A stretch of 64,000 bases of DNA from Fasciolopsis buskii (taxonomy: Eukaryota; Platyhelminthes; Trematoda; Plagiorchiida; Fasciolidae). A program made the position numbers and the translations under genes. Position 1 is the first letter of the stretch, and each line of letters starts with the position of its first letter. The stretch is from contig LUCM01004208.1 in the NCBI GenBank assembly GCA_008360955.1, positions 16,853-80,852 of the forward strand, given 5' to 3'. Under the pieces are notes generated by a model, which had not been told where the DNA came from, did not search any database, and worked only from the letters and a program-made list of their open reading frames with translations. This document shows positions 1 to 10,529 of this stretch, piece by piece.

Positions 1-3000
1 TAAAATTTTCATACTATGCTTTAAACCGATCCAGTCCACTCGGTTCCGTTTACAACAGTTGGGACACGTTCCGCTGCCAGCTAGCAGGCGGATGTTCTCT
101 AGTCTAGTCTGTAAGGCTAGTCCTGTACATCACTTAGAGACGCTTTCGGAAGAATAGGGACAAATTAAAGCGCGCGTTCCAGACACATTAACCTTTAGGG
201 ATCGAAAACTGAGTTCCATGGAATGATTTCAAATAAATTATAAGGAGTCAGAAAAGTGTACGGACTGTGAGTGGGACGAACTGCACGACTGCTAATGTTA
301 ATGGTGTCATTCAGGTTACAAAACGAAACTGTATAACCGATCGAGGGGAACTAATTTTCAAGGTCAGAAGGAAAATCATTACTAAAAGTTATCATTCCAA
401 ATAGATGTGATTCTAAATGGACTGATTTGTATTGGTTGACTGGGTAAAATAATACAAATCACTAGGTTCTGAAAAGGTGAAAACGTATATTATTCTTCAC
501 TAGGGGTGGTCTGATTTTTTATGAATAAACTGATCTATTTATACCAGTGCCTTTCTGACCATTTAATCAACGGGACCAATGCAAGCCCCGCTTTTTTACC
601 AGTGGTTTAATGGTGAAGTTAACGTTTTATTTCACTAAAACTCTGTAGGGGTTGAATCCAGCCTAAGAAGACTCATTCAATATATGCTTTTTGCTGTCGA
701 AAAAACCATTTATAAGACAGTGTGGATGCATAAAAAAACATGATTGTGAAGCGTGAATAGCCAAACGAGCAGGATTTCTACAAGCAATAGGTCTACGCTG
801 CTGAAGTGTGAGTTGAGAATCAGCGCGGTCGTTATGCCCCTACTGATGTATAACATGTTAGTCAACGCAGTTGTGCTGTGAATGTTTTGTTGATGCTTAA
901 CAATGTTTTGAGCCATAGCCCAGTAGGATAGATCACATCTGGGAAACGTAGGACAGACAACGTTCAACCTCACCCGAACCGTTGGTACTTAACATGTAGT
1001 TTATTTGAATAAATCAGATGGGAAACATAAATTACGTAAAGCATGCATTCTTTAAACGTTCTCAGATAGCCAAGGAAAGCACTTTAGCTTTCGCCAAAAT
1101 GTGACACAAAACGATGGAATGGAAACAAGCAGTATCGAGTTACCGAGTGCTGTTTCAATGAAAGCTGACTGGTTAGCGCCGGGGGAAGTGCATGCTTTGA
1201 GCAACGGGAAGAAGTAATTCACGTCCTTTTACTGAAAGTGTTCCACCGAAAGCGAATAATCTGGGGTGTCGGTTCCGTATAACTACATGAAACACTCAGC
1301 CGGGATTGGTTTTTGCGTCAGTCGTCAGTAGGTTTATTGCGATCAAAGAAGTTGGGATTTTTGTGGTTGCATTTGTTCCTGTCCATTAAACGGTTCGGTA
1401 GATGCTGCGCCATTTGTTAACCAAAGCTCCAATTCCACCTGTCTGACTAGATGTCAATGCAGTGGTTAGTAAAATGATGAGCGACATGACAAGCGTTAGG
1501 GATGACTTACTTTTCAGAATGTATTCTGACAGTGAATCCTTTGATGATGTGTATAGCATTCACTTCAGCCACAGTGTGCATGTTTAAGTGCACAGTTCAG
1601 ATTATGACCGGCTAAATTAACAGTCATTCCTTTTAAGAAGTAATGACTGTGACGGGTATTTTCTCCACTACATCAGCTAGAATTATCTTGCACCGCTGTC
1701 AATCAACCTGTCGAGTATCCGTTTGCTCTGAGTAAAAACTTTCTATTTTGGCAACATATGATTCGAGCTCTGCAGAAAAACTCAATTTCTGGTTAGCTGG
1801 CCTAAAATTGCAAAGCTTAATAAATGGTGCGCTGCAGATTTCCTTGTGATTAGCATCCTCTTCCATGATTCTATTTCAATGCCAAGTAATTAGTACGTAT
1901 AGGAAGACTGGACTATTCTTGCCTTCCGTCTTGTGCGCAAATGACAGAAATCGCAATGAACATAATCGCGAATGTTGAACCCATTTCCACTTAAGAGCAC
2001 TTTATCTTACTATTATGTTCATTTGCTAGAAGAAAAGAACAAAGTAATGACTAAAGCAATTTTTCTTGGCGTCTCAATATAGAGGGAAAACAGGCAGGAT
2101 ATGTGCACCAGAACGCTATGACACCGCGTTGGAGTTATCCAATGACTTGAAATAACAATATCTGTTTGGGAATAATTCTGTGTGAGAACAACGGAAGCGT
2201 TTTCATAGAGGCCGGAAGCCAACCACAGAACACAGGGAGGAAATTATGGCAATGCTACCTTTAATGTTGCTAAATTTACTGCTTTTTATTCAGTCCAGAG
2301 ATAAGAACGATCATTACTATTTCTTTTTGATAAGCGCAAGAAAATTTTTTGCATGCTGATTTCAACCGATAAATGTTTTACATTTCATTTTGGCAGATGA
2401 TTTATTTTGTCGACGAGCTCATAAATTCCCAAGAACTGTGAAAAAGTGATGAATATTGGAAAAATCAACCGAGGTTCGCTTCACTGCCAGTGAAACTACG
2501 GTATTCGTCTGAACTGTCGATACTTTCTATTGATAGTGATTTCTGATGGAGGCTAGTCTATGTCGAGCACTATTTGTAATCATTGCAAGGCAAATGTGTT
2601 CACCACAGTTAAATAGTCATTCTGCAGCAATGATAGTCACTCATGTTCCATCACCGATGTTTTTTGGCGGACTGAGCAACTCATTATTATTGATTTGATA
2701 TCAGATCTCTAGGACAATGGTGCATATGAAGGTAGAATTCCAGTCCAGCGATCTGCATCTAACTTACATGAAGTTCTAATTTTGATGAGAAAATCGGATT
2801 CATGATTTAGCAGTTTACATTACATTCTCAGTGGATTCGATGTCTGAAAGAATGAATGCGGCACTAAAATATCTTAGGAAAGGAACGGTTTACTGGTCCC
2901 TGTGTTGTTCATCGTCTACGGGTTTTTGGAATACTTTTGATTGCCGACAAACGTACTTGCTGATAAGAATGGAGATAGCATTTTTTTACATCACGCCAAA

Positions 3001-4540
3001 CATTGACGGTTTACATGTGCCGCTATTTTTTGAAGTCAAATCCATCTAGCCCTGCGTAAGTGCAAAAAAAATCCATCGTTATCTATTGTTTGACCCAAGC
3101 ACGCTTGGTCACGACAGTTATCATCATTTTTTTATCAACGCAAATAAACATGGATATTAGAAGCTTGGAAGTTCTTTGAAAAGTTTGTTATATACGATAT
3201 TATGAGTAGAACTATACACTAATCTTCTTTAACTATGATTAGCTCATTCTGATAAACACTACTAACTCCAATGTTTTATCACTGCAAAAAGATTCCATAC
3301 CATGCTGTTTCCACGGTATCACCAAGACTTCTCAAGGTATTTTACACGATAATTATGGTTTTCCGAACATGCATTTACTGGAAGGAAATGTACCACAAAT
3401 AGTCTAATATCAGTGAGGAAAAAATCAGCAGAATTAGGTTGCGAGTTCTGTACTGTTGTTAGATTACTTTTTGGACTAGTCGACATTTCTTCATGGCGTG
3501 CATTGTTCCTTTATGAAAGTGTTCGATTAAATAGAAACTTTCACTTCCTCGTACATGAGTTCATTTATGTGACAAATGGGTGAACCAGAATGGATAACAA
3601 ATCACTGTGAAGAGCACATTTTTAGGTATGAAAGAAATCTGCATGTAGTTGGGTATGAAAATTTGTTGACCAGGACGACGTTCAATCCCGTATGCAGGTG
3701 AGATTCGGACGGAATCTTTCAGATAATAAGCCGTGGTTTGGTGGGCTATGCATTCATAGGTACGAGTGGGAATCCGAATTCCCGGGCGTACATAACATTC
3801 TCAGTTTACTCAGACTGCAATTCGTACTGGGACGTTTTGATTGACAAATTAGATTGGCTAAACCACCGTTAATTCAAGCTGATAGGACCGACTGAAGAAA
3901 TATCCATTGCATGATCAAAGGAGAAGTATTTTTGGTTGTTCAGTCAGTCGTGTGACAAGGTTCTTTTGTCAAATCAAACAGCACAGATATGCACGGGCAG
4001 GCCAAGTATGCGTTCGCACTTCCGGACATCATAATAGTGAAACGGAAAGTAAGCTCACCTAACCGGACAGACGCGTGTTACTTCCAATCCTTGTGCGGAC
4101 AGAAATAGAATGGGACATTTTCAAATCGCTTTTGTTGTCGACTATTTTTATTAAAAGTGGAGAAATTTTGATTTTGCAAAAAAATTGTGATTTGTCTCCC
4201 TTAAATACCTTGGCAAACCTCCAACACTTTAGTTATTCGAAGAATTTTCCAGCAGATGCGATACTGGTTCCGATAGCGCAGTTTTGGGAAATCATTAATT
4301 AGAGCTATAATCCTCTCTTTTCGAAAGTTTGGAAGGAATAAACAGATGTTCCTAACAGTGATGAGTAGTTCACCGATGTGAACAAACAGGATCTGGTAAC
4401 TTCATTCCATGCCATCGTTTGAAGATACATGTAATCTACTTCAATACATGTGATTAGGTAAGTTTATTTATAGTTATTGAAGTTCCATTTCTTTCTTATA
4501 AATCGCCAAATACTGTGTAGGAAATAGGGGACACGTCTGA
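1..4540. other. Stretch with no recognised gene
   Basis: I see only short open frames (under 90 codons) without recognisable motifs, consistent with intergenic or intronic DNA. An open frame at 4075-4302 (+) follows GCGTGTTACTTCC-like sequence but has no convincing splice borders. A 16-base string (TTTTGGCGGACTGAGC) at 2662-2677 recurs at 4692-4707, inside the start of the retrotransposon copy A. Confidence 0.5.
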
Positions 4541-4545
4541 AGCTA

Positions 4546-4606
4546 ACAAAGCGGGTAGTATCAGGCTGCGGGTGTTGTCTGCGCTTGAGTTCGAATCCTA
4601 ACACTT
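4546..4606 (+). repeat. Possible tRNA-derived repeat (B-box-like)
   Basis: The string AGTTCGAATCC at 4592-4602 matches a Pol III B box (GGTTCRANNCC) at all but one position. About 40 bases upstream, TAGTATCAGG resembles an A box. No acceptor-stem pairing is visible, so this is not a working tRNA. It may be an old SINE fragment just upstream of retrotransposon copy A, or a chance match. Confidence 0.25.
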
Positions 4607-4857
4607 GAATACACGAACTGTGCAACACATGGGAGTACATTTTTGTTTGTTTCTTTGGTACTGTTTAAGTTAAGCCAGCTAACCGCGCGCCTTTTGGCGG
4701 ACTGAGCTACAATTTTGTCACCGTTATTTCGTTGAAATCTTGTCGGATGTTTGGTTCGATTATGTACTCAGTTCACCGCCACAGTCGACCTTAAACATTG
4801 TTGTTCAAAAACTGCATTGCTTTCAGCATGGACTAAAATCACGCATTAATGCATTTC

Positions 4858-5400
4858 AATGATCTTCTTATCCATCTAAAAGAGGCACTCGTGCTGCCTG
4901 GCAGGCTACTCTCAAATGCGCCCTTCCAGCCAAGATGTCAATTCCGGCTTTGTTGAGTATTAACATCCGCTCTCTGTTTACGAAAATGTCGGACCTCTCC
5001 CTCGCACTTCAATCACCGATCCATGTTCACACGTATATTATCTGCATACAAGAATCGTGGCTGAACTCAAATATTGCCGATTCACTCGTGTCGATGGACG
5101 GCTTCAGACGGGACAGAGATTCGGACAAGAAGACTGGAAGCGGTGTGACAACATACATGAACTTCGAAGTTATTTATGCGTTCTCGCTAAACGGAACTGA
5201 CTGTCTCGTGCCACAGTGTCATTCTAGGTCGTCTCGCCACACAAGCACTATCATAACAAATTTATACATTTATGCAACGCCCTTTTTAGCTGGCAACAAA
5301 ATATTACATATTTTTTCGATTCTTTTCTAGTATTAGTTGCCCCTCTTCTTGAGGATAATCTGCATATTATTGTAGGTGATTTTATTCATGCATCTACCCC
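4858..5400 (+). pseudogene. APE-type endonuclease domain remnant of copy A
   Basis: The open frame from 4935 reads MSIPALLSINIRSLFTKM, followed by IICIQESWLNS and SMDGFRRDRDSDKKTGSGV. These are the first three conserved blocks of retrotransposon endonucleases: the SINIRSL start, the QESWL block whose Glu is catalytic, and the YR-D---GGGV block. In-frame codons upstream (TRAAWQATLKCALPAK) join it to the segment shared with the right-edge copy. Upstream of that is a TGA where the other copy has CGA, a change typical of CpG decay. After a frame break, 5371-5400 reads IIVGDFIHAST, the GDFN block with Asn replaced by Ile. The strand-nicking domain is incomplete and dead. Confidence 0.85.
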
Positions 5401-5435
5401 GCCACTGACTGTGATTTCATAGCAGTTGATTATTA

Positions 5436-6240
5436 AGTCAGGAGTGATTCTGGGTGTTGTTCTTTCATCGTTTCTCTTCGCTGCTGACATCAGCCACTGA
5501 TCAACTAACTTTCACTGTTACCTGTTTATGATGATGTTGCCCTCTCTCAAGTTGTTTCCAACAACGATTATTTTCAGAATTGTTTCCAACAACCGATTTT
5601 CTCTTTACGATTTCTTTGCTCGAGCTGCTTCGAATCTCGACACATCTAAATGTTCCGAAAGTCTGTTTTCTCTCTCTCTCTCTCTCTCTCACTTTCTCGG
5701 TCAGCCTTCCATCAACTGAAAATCTTTTAGCAGGGTTGGTTCTATGAAGTATCTAGGAGTTACTATTGATAAAAATCTGAATTCTAATTCTCACTTTTCT
5801 ACCTATGTAAAGAATCTCCGACGGTCGTCATTTCAAATCAGAAAGCTTTCGTGCTACAAGGTAAAACAAAGCACCATCTCCCGATTTGTATACCAATGCG
5901 TTTTTCCAATCCTTTGCTGTCCTCCTGTTATTCTTCCAGGTTTTCTTAGAAAAGAATTAAAAATTCCCCGCCGGGGTTATCAATTATTAACCGTGTGTCC
6001 TTCATACCACTAGCTGAATTGTCCCTAAATCTATGTGATTAACACTTATCAGCATGTGAGAAGTTTGCTCGCGAAATTCCCGAGCCTCTTCTGCACAAAG
6101 ATCTTTCAGAGTGTCGCTCCCATATTTCTACGCGATCTGCTTTTCGTTCTATACCATCTGGAATCAATATCAATAGGAACTCCACTGTCCCATATTTAGC
6201 TCGAATTTCGACAAATCGTGACTAGGTTTCAGCCGAATTC
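5436..6240 (+). pseudogene. Reverse transcriptase remnant of copy A
   Basis: This begins at SGVILGVVLSSFLFA, matching the GVPQGSVLSPLLF block of non-LTR reverse transcriptases. VYDDVALS follows in another frame, with YDD at 5527-5535; this is the catalytic motif normally preceded by Ala or Val. A (TC)11 tract lies between YDD and the thumb. From 5744 the frame reads MKYLGVTIDKNLNSNSHF, the thumb block, and continues to 6013. Past a stop, 6050-6210 still reads like the C-terminus (CEKFAREIPEP, then RSAFRSIPSGI and TVPYLARI). The fingers region before the palm is missing. Frame changes show the gene is broken. Confidence 0.85.
5669..5690 (+). repeat. (TC)11 microsatellite
   Basis: Eleven uninterrupted TC units, preceded by TTT. 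The tract sits inside the reverse transcriptase remnant of copy A, between the YDD motif and the thumb, so it expanded after the element decayed or helped break it. Confidence 0.95.
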
Positions 6241-6300
6241 CTGAGCAACCTATCATTCGTCCATGAGCCTTGTTTCACATTTTTGCGTTTGCCATTTTAT

Positions 6301-8370
6301 TTTTCGCTCTCATATTTTGTGACTAAAATGTGGCGTTATTTATTGTACGCAGAAGACTATATAATGCAGTACAATACGGCTGTGGCAAGAAGGCAAAATC
6401 AATTAGTCATTCATCAAGTTAGACAATCTAAACTGGTTCGTTCAACATAATCATCTAAATAGACGGCTTCCAACTTATATTTAAGCCCGGTAAACCATTT
6501 AGCTGCGCACTTTGCAATCGTTTCGGGCCGCGTGATCGTTATCATTCATCTTGTTCCTTCTCGTTACATTGACCCGACAGTCTTGGACGAAATTTTAAGT
6601 TCCAGATCTCCAAATGAGTTGTCCTATCCGGTGGGAGATCGTGATTTGGTGCTCGACCATTGCAACGAAGCCCGGTTCGTCCTTCACAGATTACATCCTG
6701 ACCTAGCAACACGTTCGATTTTGGTTTGAATCTCACTGCTCCTATTTCAAAAGATACAAATATCGATATGTATAGCATGCCTCAGAGTTTCACTCCCGTC
6801 AGTTACTCTGCAACAATTTAGTGATACCTTATCTACAAGCAGTTTTTTGTTCTTTACAAAAATCTGTTTTTGGTGCCAATTTTGACATACATTGAATTTA
6901 CTTGAAGAATGCAAACTTCGATATTTTGGATTATTTCTGAAAATCATATTTTTACACTTTCTACAATAACTGGTTTTCATGTATTCTAGAGCTACCTTTT
7001 TGCGTTTGTGCAGGATTTTTATTTTTGATAGCAATCCACGGGTATCTTACCTTTGTATGTTTAAAACAAACAACATTCGAGCAGTAAAGCGAATAGAGTT
7101 CGAAGTGTGTGACCAGTGACCACATGCAAAGTTTTTCATAATCTCACTGGAGTACCAAATGTTCTATCGTCGAATTAGACGGATACAGTGGATGTGTAAC
7201 CAGAATAAATTTAACGCTAGAAAAACATGCGAAGACACGATTTACTAGACACAGGCGATCTCAGATGCCAAAACACTGAGTGCAGATGTAATATAAAAAT
7301 TTCTGAATTCAAGGAAGAAGTGATCCAAAAATAGAAGCGAGTTGGAGACTATCGTAACAAACGGCGAGAGGAACGATGAGTTCGATGAAGCTAGCTCAAA
7401 AGAGTCAGTGTACTCAACTTGTCTGCCGTGCGCAATAGACAGTACAAAACTCGGTAGAATGAAAAACATATTACCATGCAAGCAATCACACCGAATGAAA
7501 ACAGAGCCGAAAGTAAAAATCGAATGCGGAGGTCGAAGCAGAAATTAGTGTCGCTACCAATGCAGCTTCAAAGGAGTCAGACTGGAAGTGGGTCCTGTAG
7601 TGTCAGAAACGAAAGTGTTTTGATGCTAAACCGAGCGGAACCAATGATTAGAGTGGTTTTGGCATGTATAGACATATATGGTACAAGGCGGAGAGTTATG
7701 CTGAGGCCTGTAGTTAAGACCCAGGCAGCGTTCGTAAATAAACACTTACAGTGGAAACCTGGAGATAACCGAGACCGGGTATTCAACAGGGACGTGCTAG
7801 ACCGAGAGTGGTTGAATTTGCAAGTACTACTATAAAGGACTAGCAGCTGAATGCAGGAGGAGGAAAATTCAGTATCGCAACTGGGTGATATCGCATAGAC
7901 CCCAATGTACCAAGAATGGGTTCAGGGCCTTGCGCAATAGGTAAAAATTTAACGAGGAACTTGTGACCTCTGCCTACGACATCTTTGTTGTTAGGTGGTA
8001 CGTCAAGACATACCAGAAGACGAAAAATAGAAGTACTGCAAACAGGAGAAACGCATTACTGTGAAAGGCAACAGCCTTCACGAAGAAGATACGGCGAGTA
8101 TAACAGACGGGCCAGAAGTCGACAAAACATGTAGACCGGTAAGATGATTTCAGAATAGGAAGTCGCAAGAAAAACCGCTATAGGAACCATTCTCTCCAAA
8201 AGAAATAAAATGAAAGTTAATTTAAAAGACGTGAAAACTCTTCGAGTGTTCTGCCAGAGGCAAGATACGAGCTGCAGATGTTACTTTGAAGTAGTCCAAT
8301 GGAAGCAGGGTTAGAAAAAAGTAGATGAATTTAAACAATTAAGCTGGGCAAGTTTTAGCAGAAACTTTGC
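6301..8370. other. Stretch between two retrotransposon remnants
   Basis: No recognisable gene. The longest open frame, 7476-7835 (+), codes for about 119 mostly basic residues without a motif I can name. It lies on the same strand as and upstream of copy B, so it may be that element's 5' portion, but I cannot show this. Confidence 0.45.
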
Positions 8371-8472
8371 CAATCTCAGAAACGTAACTATCTGGAAACC
8401 ACCATGTTTCACAGGTGCTGCAACGGCATTGCTAACCCCGTCGGCCAGCTGTATGTAATAGGATAGCAGACA

Positions 8473-8880
8473 GTGGAGTGGTCTAATTCATTAAATAAGG
8501 CTTGGCAGACAGAAATTGTGTACGGCAAAAAAGTCAGTTGTGCAGTTATTGATAGGCGAATTGTGAGTAAAACAAGTGTCTTGTGTGTGTACAGAAGCCC
8601 GAAAGTTGACATGGAAAAGGACAAGTTCTGTGCAGTGGGCTGGAGCAATTGGCGAAGAGTGGCAACTCACGGCTGATAGTTGGTGAATTCAGCTTGATGG
8701 GCGTGGATCGGAAAGTTTCTAATCGTTCACTAGGAATGGCAGAGGAAGAGTTCGTAGACTGAATGCATCAGACGGACTTGGTTTAACATATTGTTAAAAA
8801 TCTTGTCTTTAGAATGGGCCCCGCCCATCACTGCTGGATCCGGGAATTAGTAAGTAAGAAAATGCCATTGACGGTTTACG
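8473..8880 (+). pseudogene. Endonuclease domain remnant of copy B
   Basis: The frame at 8473-8676 contains SVLCVYRSPK, matching the GVVYRSP block of APE endonucleases. A frame shift leads to RLIVGEFSLMGVD at about 8670-8710, the position of the GDFN block. Its catalytic Asp and Asn are replaced by Glu and Ser. Further on come EEEFVD, DLV-HIVKN and FRMGP, the usual ending of this domain (LVQHV..TRFR). Two stops interrupt it. The DNA-nicking activity is certainly lost. Confidence 0.75.
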
Positions 8881-9479
8881 ATTTTTAGCTCACTCGGGTA
8901 AGAGAGCGATTGTGTGATGACAGAGTTAACCTTAGCCCGAAAAAGTCAAAATATTTCTCGAGCTTTCGTGAAAATTTGTCAGACTGAGCATGGTGGACCC
9001 CTTCTTTTCGGCCAAGGAGCTTAAAAAAGAAACATGACGGTATCAACGCGTCCTGGAGATGGAACGTGCTACCAGAACACGAAATTCCGGTGAACTGCTT
9101 CACATCATTCGCGCTACTGGTAAAAAAACATTAGGTATGTGCAGCTTGATCTATGTGCCTTACAGTCTGCCTAACCACAACCAGGAGCGACATCATGTAC
9201 GCTGAGTGGACCAATTTCAGGCACAATTTATCTGGTCCCAAGCATCATCCCCTCCCATAGCTATTCTGGCAAGCGTCGAGTGGCTTGTTACAATAGATCC
9301 ATCAACTGAGGCAGAAATCTCTAAGGAAATTCAAACCTCAGAATATGAATTCTCTTTTCCAAACTCTATTTCAAACTGGAGGAATGGAACTGAGTAGAGA
9401 ATTTCGAGTACGGTTCTCGAGGTTCTGGTGTTCCCAAGAAAATCCCTCATTGTGAGGTAATCGATTCTTGGACGTGCAC

Positions 9480-9780
9480 AGTGACTGCGCCAATCACAGG
9501 CGTGTGAGCCTAGTCTCAGTAGCGTCAAAGCTGCTTTCGACAGCCATTTGTCCCAGGTTTCACAACCTGAGTGAAGAACATATTCATGAATAACAGATTG
9601 AAATTCGTCTTACTCGTGGATGCGTTGATCAAGGTCTCATCCCGACAGGTGTTAGGGCAACATTTGGATTTCCAATGACCAGTGACCATCCCGTTCTTAG
9701 ATATTCGTGTAGCCTTTGATTCTGTTGAGAGATCTGCACTCTGGCATTGTTAGTTGAGAAATGGAATACCTGAGAAGTGT
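9480..9780 (+). pseudogene. Reverse transcriptase fingers and palm A remnant of copy B
   Basis: About 9487-9650 reads CANHRRVSLVSVASKLLS, then EEHIHE, a stop, QIEIRLTRGCVDQ. These match RT blocks 1-3 of non-LTR elements (NYRGISL..SKLL, E..I.E.Q.GFR.GRGC.DQ). After a one-base frame change, FLDIRVAFDSVERSALW appears at 9693-9744. It holds the palm A motif, whose first Asp binds metal, followed by LRNGIPEKC. The sequence stops at the assembly gap, so the YDD region is not visible. Confidence 0.85.
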
Positions 9781-10327
9781 NNNNNNNNNNNNNNNNNNNN
9801 NNNNNNNNNNNNNNNNNNNNNNNNNNNNNNNNNNNNNNNNNNNNNNNNNNNNNNNNNNNNNNNNNNNNNNNNNNNNNNNNNNNNNNNNNNNNNNNNNNNN
9901 NNNNNNNNNNNNNNNNNNNNNNNNNNNNNNNNNNNNNNNNNNNNNNNNNNNNNNNNNNNNNNNNNNNNNNNNNNNNNNNNNNNNNNNNNNNNNNNNNNNN
10001 NNNNNNNNNNNNNNNNNNNNNNNNNNNNNNNNNNNNNNNNNNNNNNNNNNNNNNNNNNNNNNNNNNNNNNNNNNNNNNNNNNNNNNNNNNNNNNNNNNNN
10101 NNNNNNNNNNNNNNNNNNNNNNNNNNNNNNNNNNNNNNNNNNNNNNNNNNNNNNNNNNNNNNNNNNNNNNNNNNNNNNNNNNNNNNNNNNNNNNNNNNNN
10201 NNNNNNNNNNNNNNNNNNNNNNNNNNNNNNNNNNNNNNNNNNNNNNNNNNNNNNNNNNNNNNNNNNNNNNNNNNNNNNNNNNNNNNNNNNNNNNNNNNNN
10301 NNNNNNNNNNNNNNNNNNNNNNNNNNN
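9781..10327. other. Assembly gap (547 Ns)
   Basis: A run of undetermined bases inside copy B. An intact element would need roughly 1 kb or more between the palm A motif and the C-terminal segment on the other side. The gap size is therefore an estimate, or the element carries an internal deletion. Long open frames that span the Ns are artefacts. Confidence 0.98.
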
Positions 10328-10328
10328 T

Positions 10329-10480
10329 GCGGCGACTTTCTTTGCTCGCCCACCGGTTTCTCCGAAGCATTGCTCGTGTTTGTTTGGAACATCGGATGAG
10401 TGAAGATGAGGTGCATCGTCATGTTTTGCGTGCAGACTTGGACACTCAGTGCATATGGCTTCTCGTTTTCTACCTTTTGG
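10329..10480 (+). pseudogene. Reverse transcriptase C-terminal remnant of copy B
   Basis: The frame beginning RRLSLLAHRFLRSIARV, then EHRMSEDEVHRHVL, matches the C-terminal helical block of non-LTR elements (L.VF.HR.LRSIA...W...RIS..EVR.RVLG). Its strand and order agree with the palm A fragment left of the gap. After about residue 35 the similarity fades, and a stop follows at the TAG near 10483. Confidence 0.75.
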
Positions 10481-10529
10481 GCTAGTTTTACACATGCTTA
10501 ACATAACTAGACGCCGACTTAGCCTTGAT

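Larger units (their letters stand above)
4655..6300 (+). mobile_element. Decayed CR1-like non-LTR retrotransposon, copy A
   Basis: This is a degenerate APE-endonuclease/reverse transcriptase element read on the plus strand. An N-terminal segment (about 4661-4930) is shared with the right-edge copy at 63.7-64.0 kb at the same spacing: matching points lie 207 and 206 bases apart. An endonuclease fragment follows (4935-5400), then the reverse transcriptase palm (about 5436-5560, with a YDD-like motif) and the thumb and C-terminal region (5744-6240). The endonuclease GDF motif runs almost straight into the RT palm, so several hundred bases are missing between them. Frameshifts and stops occur throughout and the element cannot be active. 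The CR1-like assignment rests on domain order and on phrases typical of that group; the exact clade is not certain. Confidence 0.85.
8473..10520 (+). mobile_element. Decayed non-LTR retrotransposon, copy B (contains assembly gap)
   Basis: A second non-LTR element, different from copy A. Plus-strand fragments follow in the expected order. First is an endonuclease C-terminal half (8473-8880), then reverse transcriptase fingers and palm A (about 9480-9780). A run of Ns comes next, followed by an RT C-terminal segment (10329-10480). Stops and frame changes occur in each piece. The start of the element cannot be placed, because the endonuclease N-terminus is not recognisable. The RT phrasing (SLVSVASKLLS, then RGCVDQ, then FLDIRVAFDSV) is typical of elements abundant in flatworm genomes. 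Confidence 0.8.

Noticed and set aside
4935..5330. Host gene of 131 codons
   Set aside because: The residues are a retrotransposon endonuclease fragment that continues in other frames.
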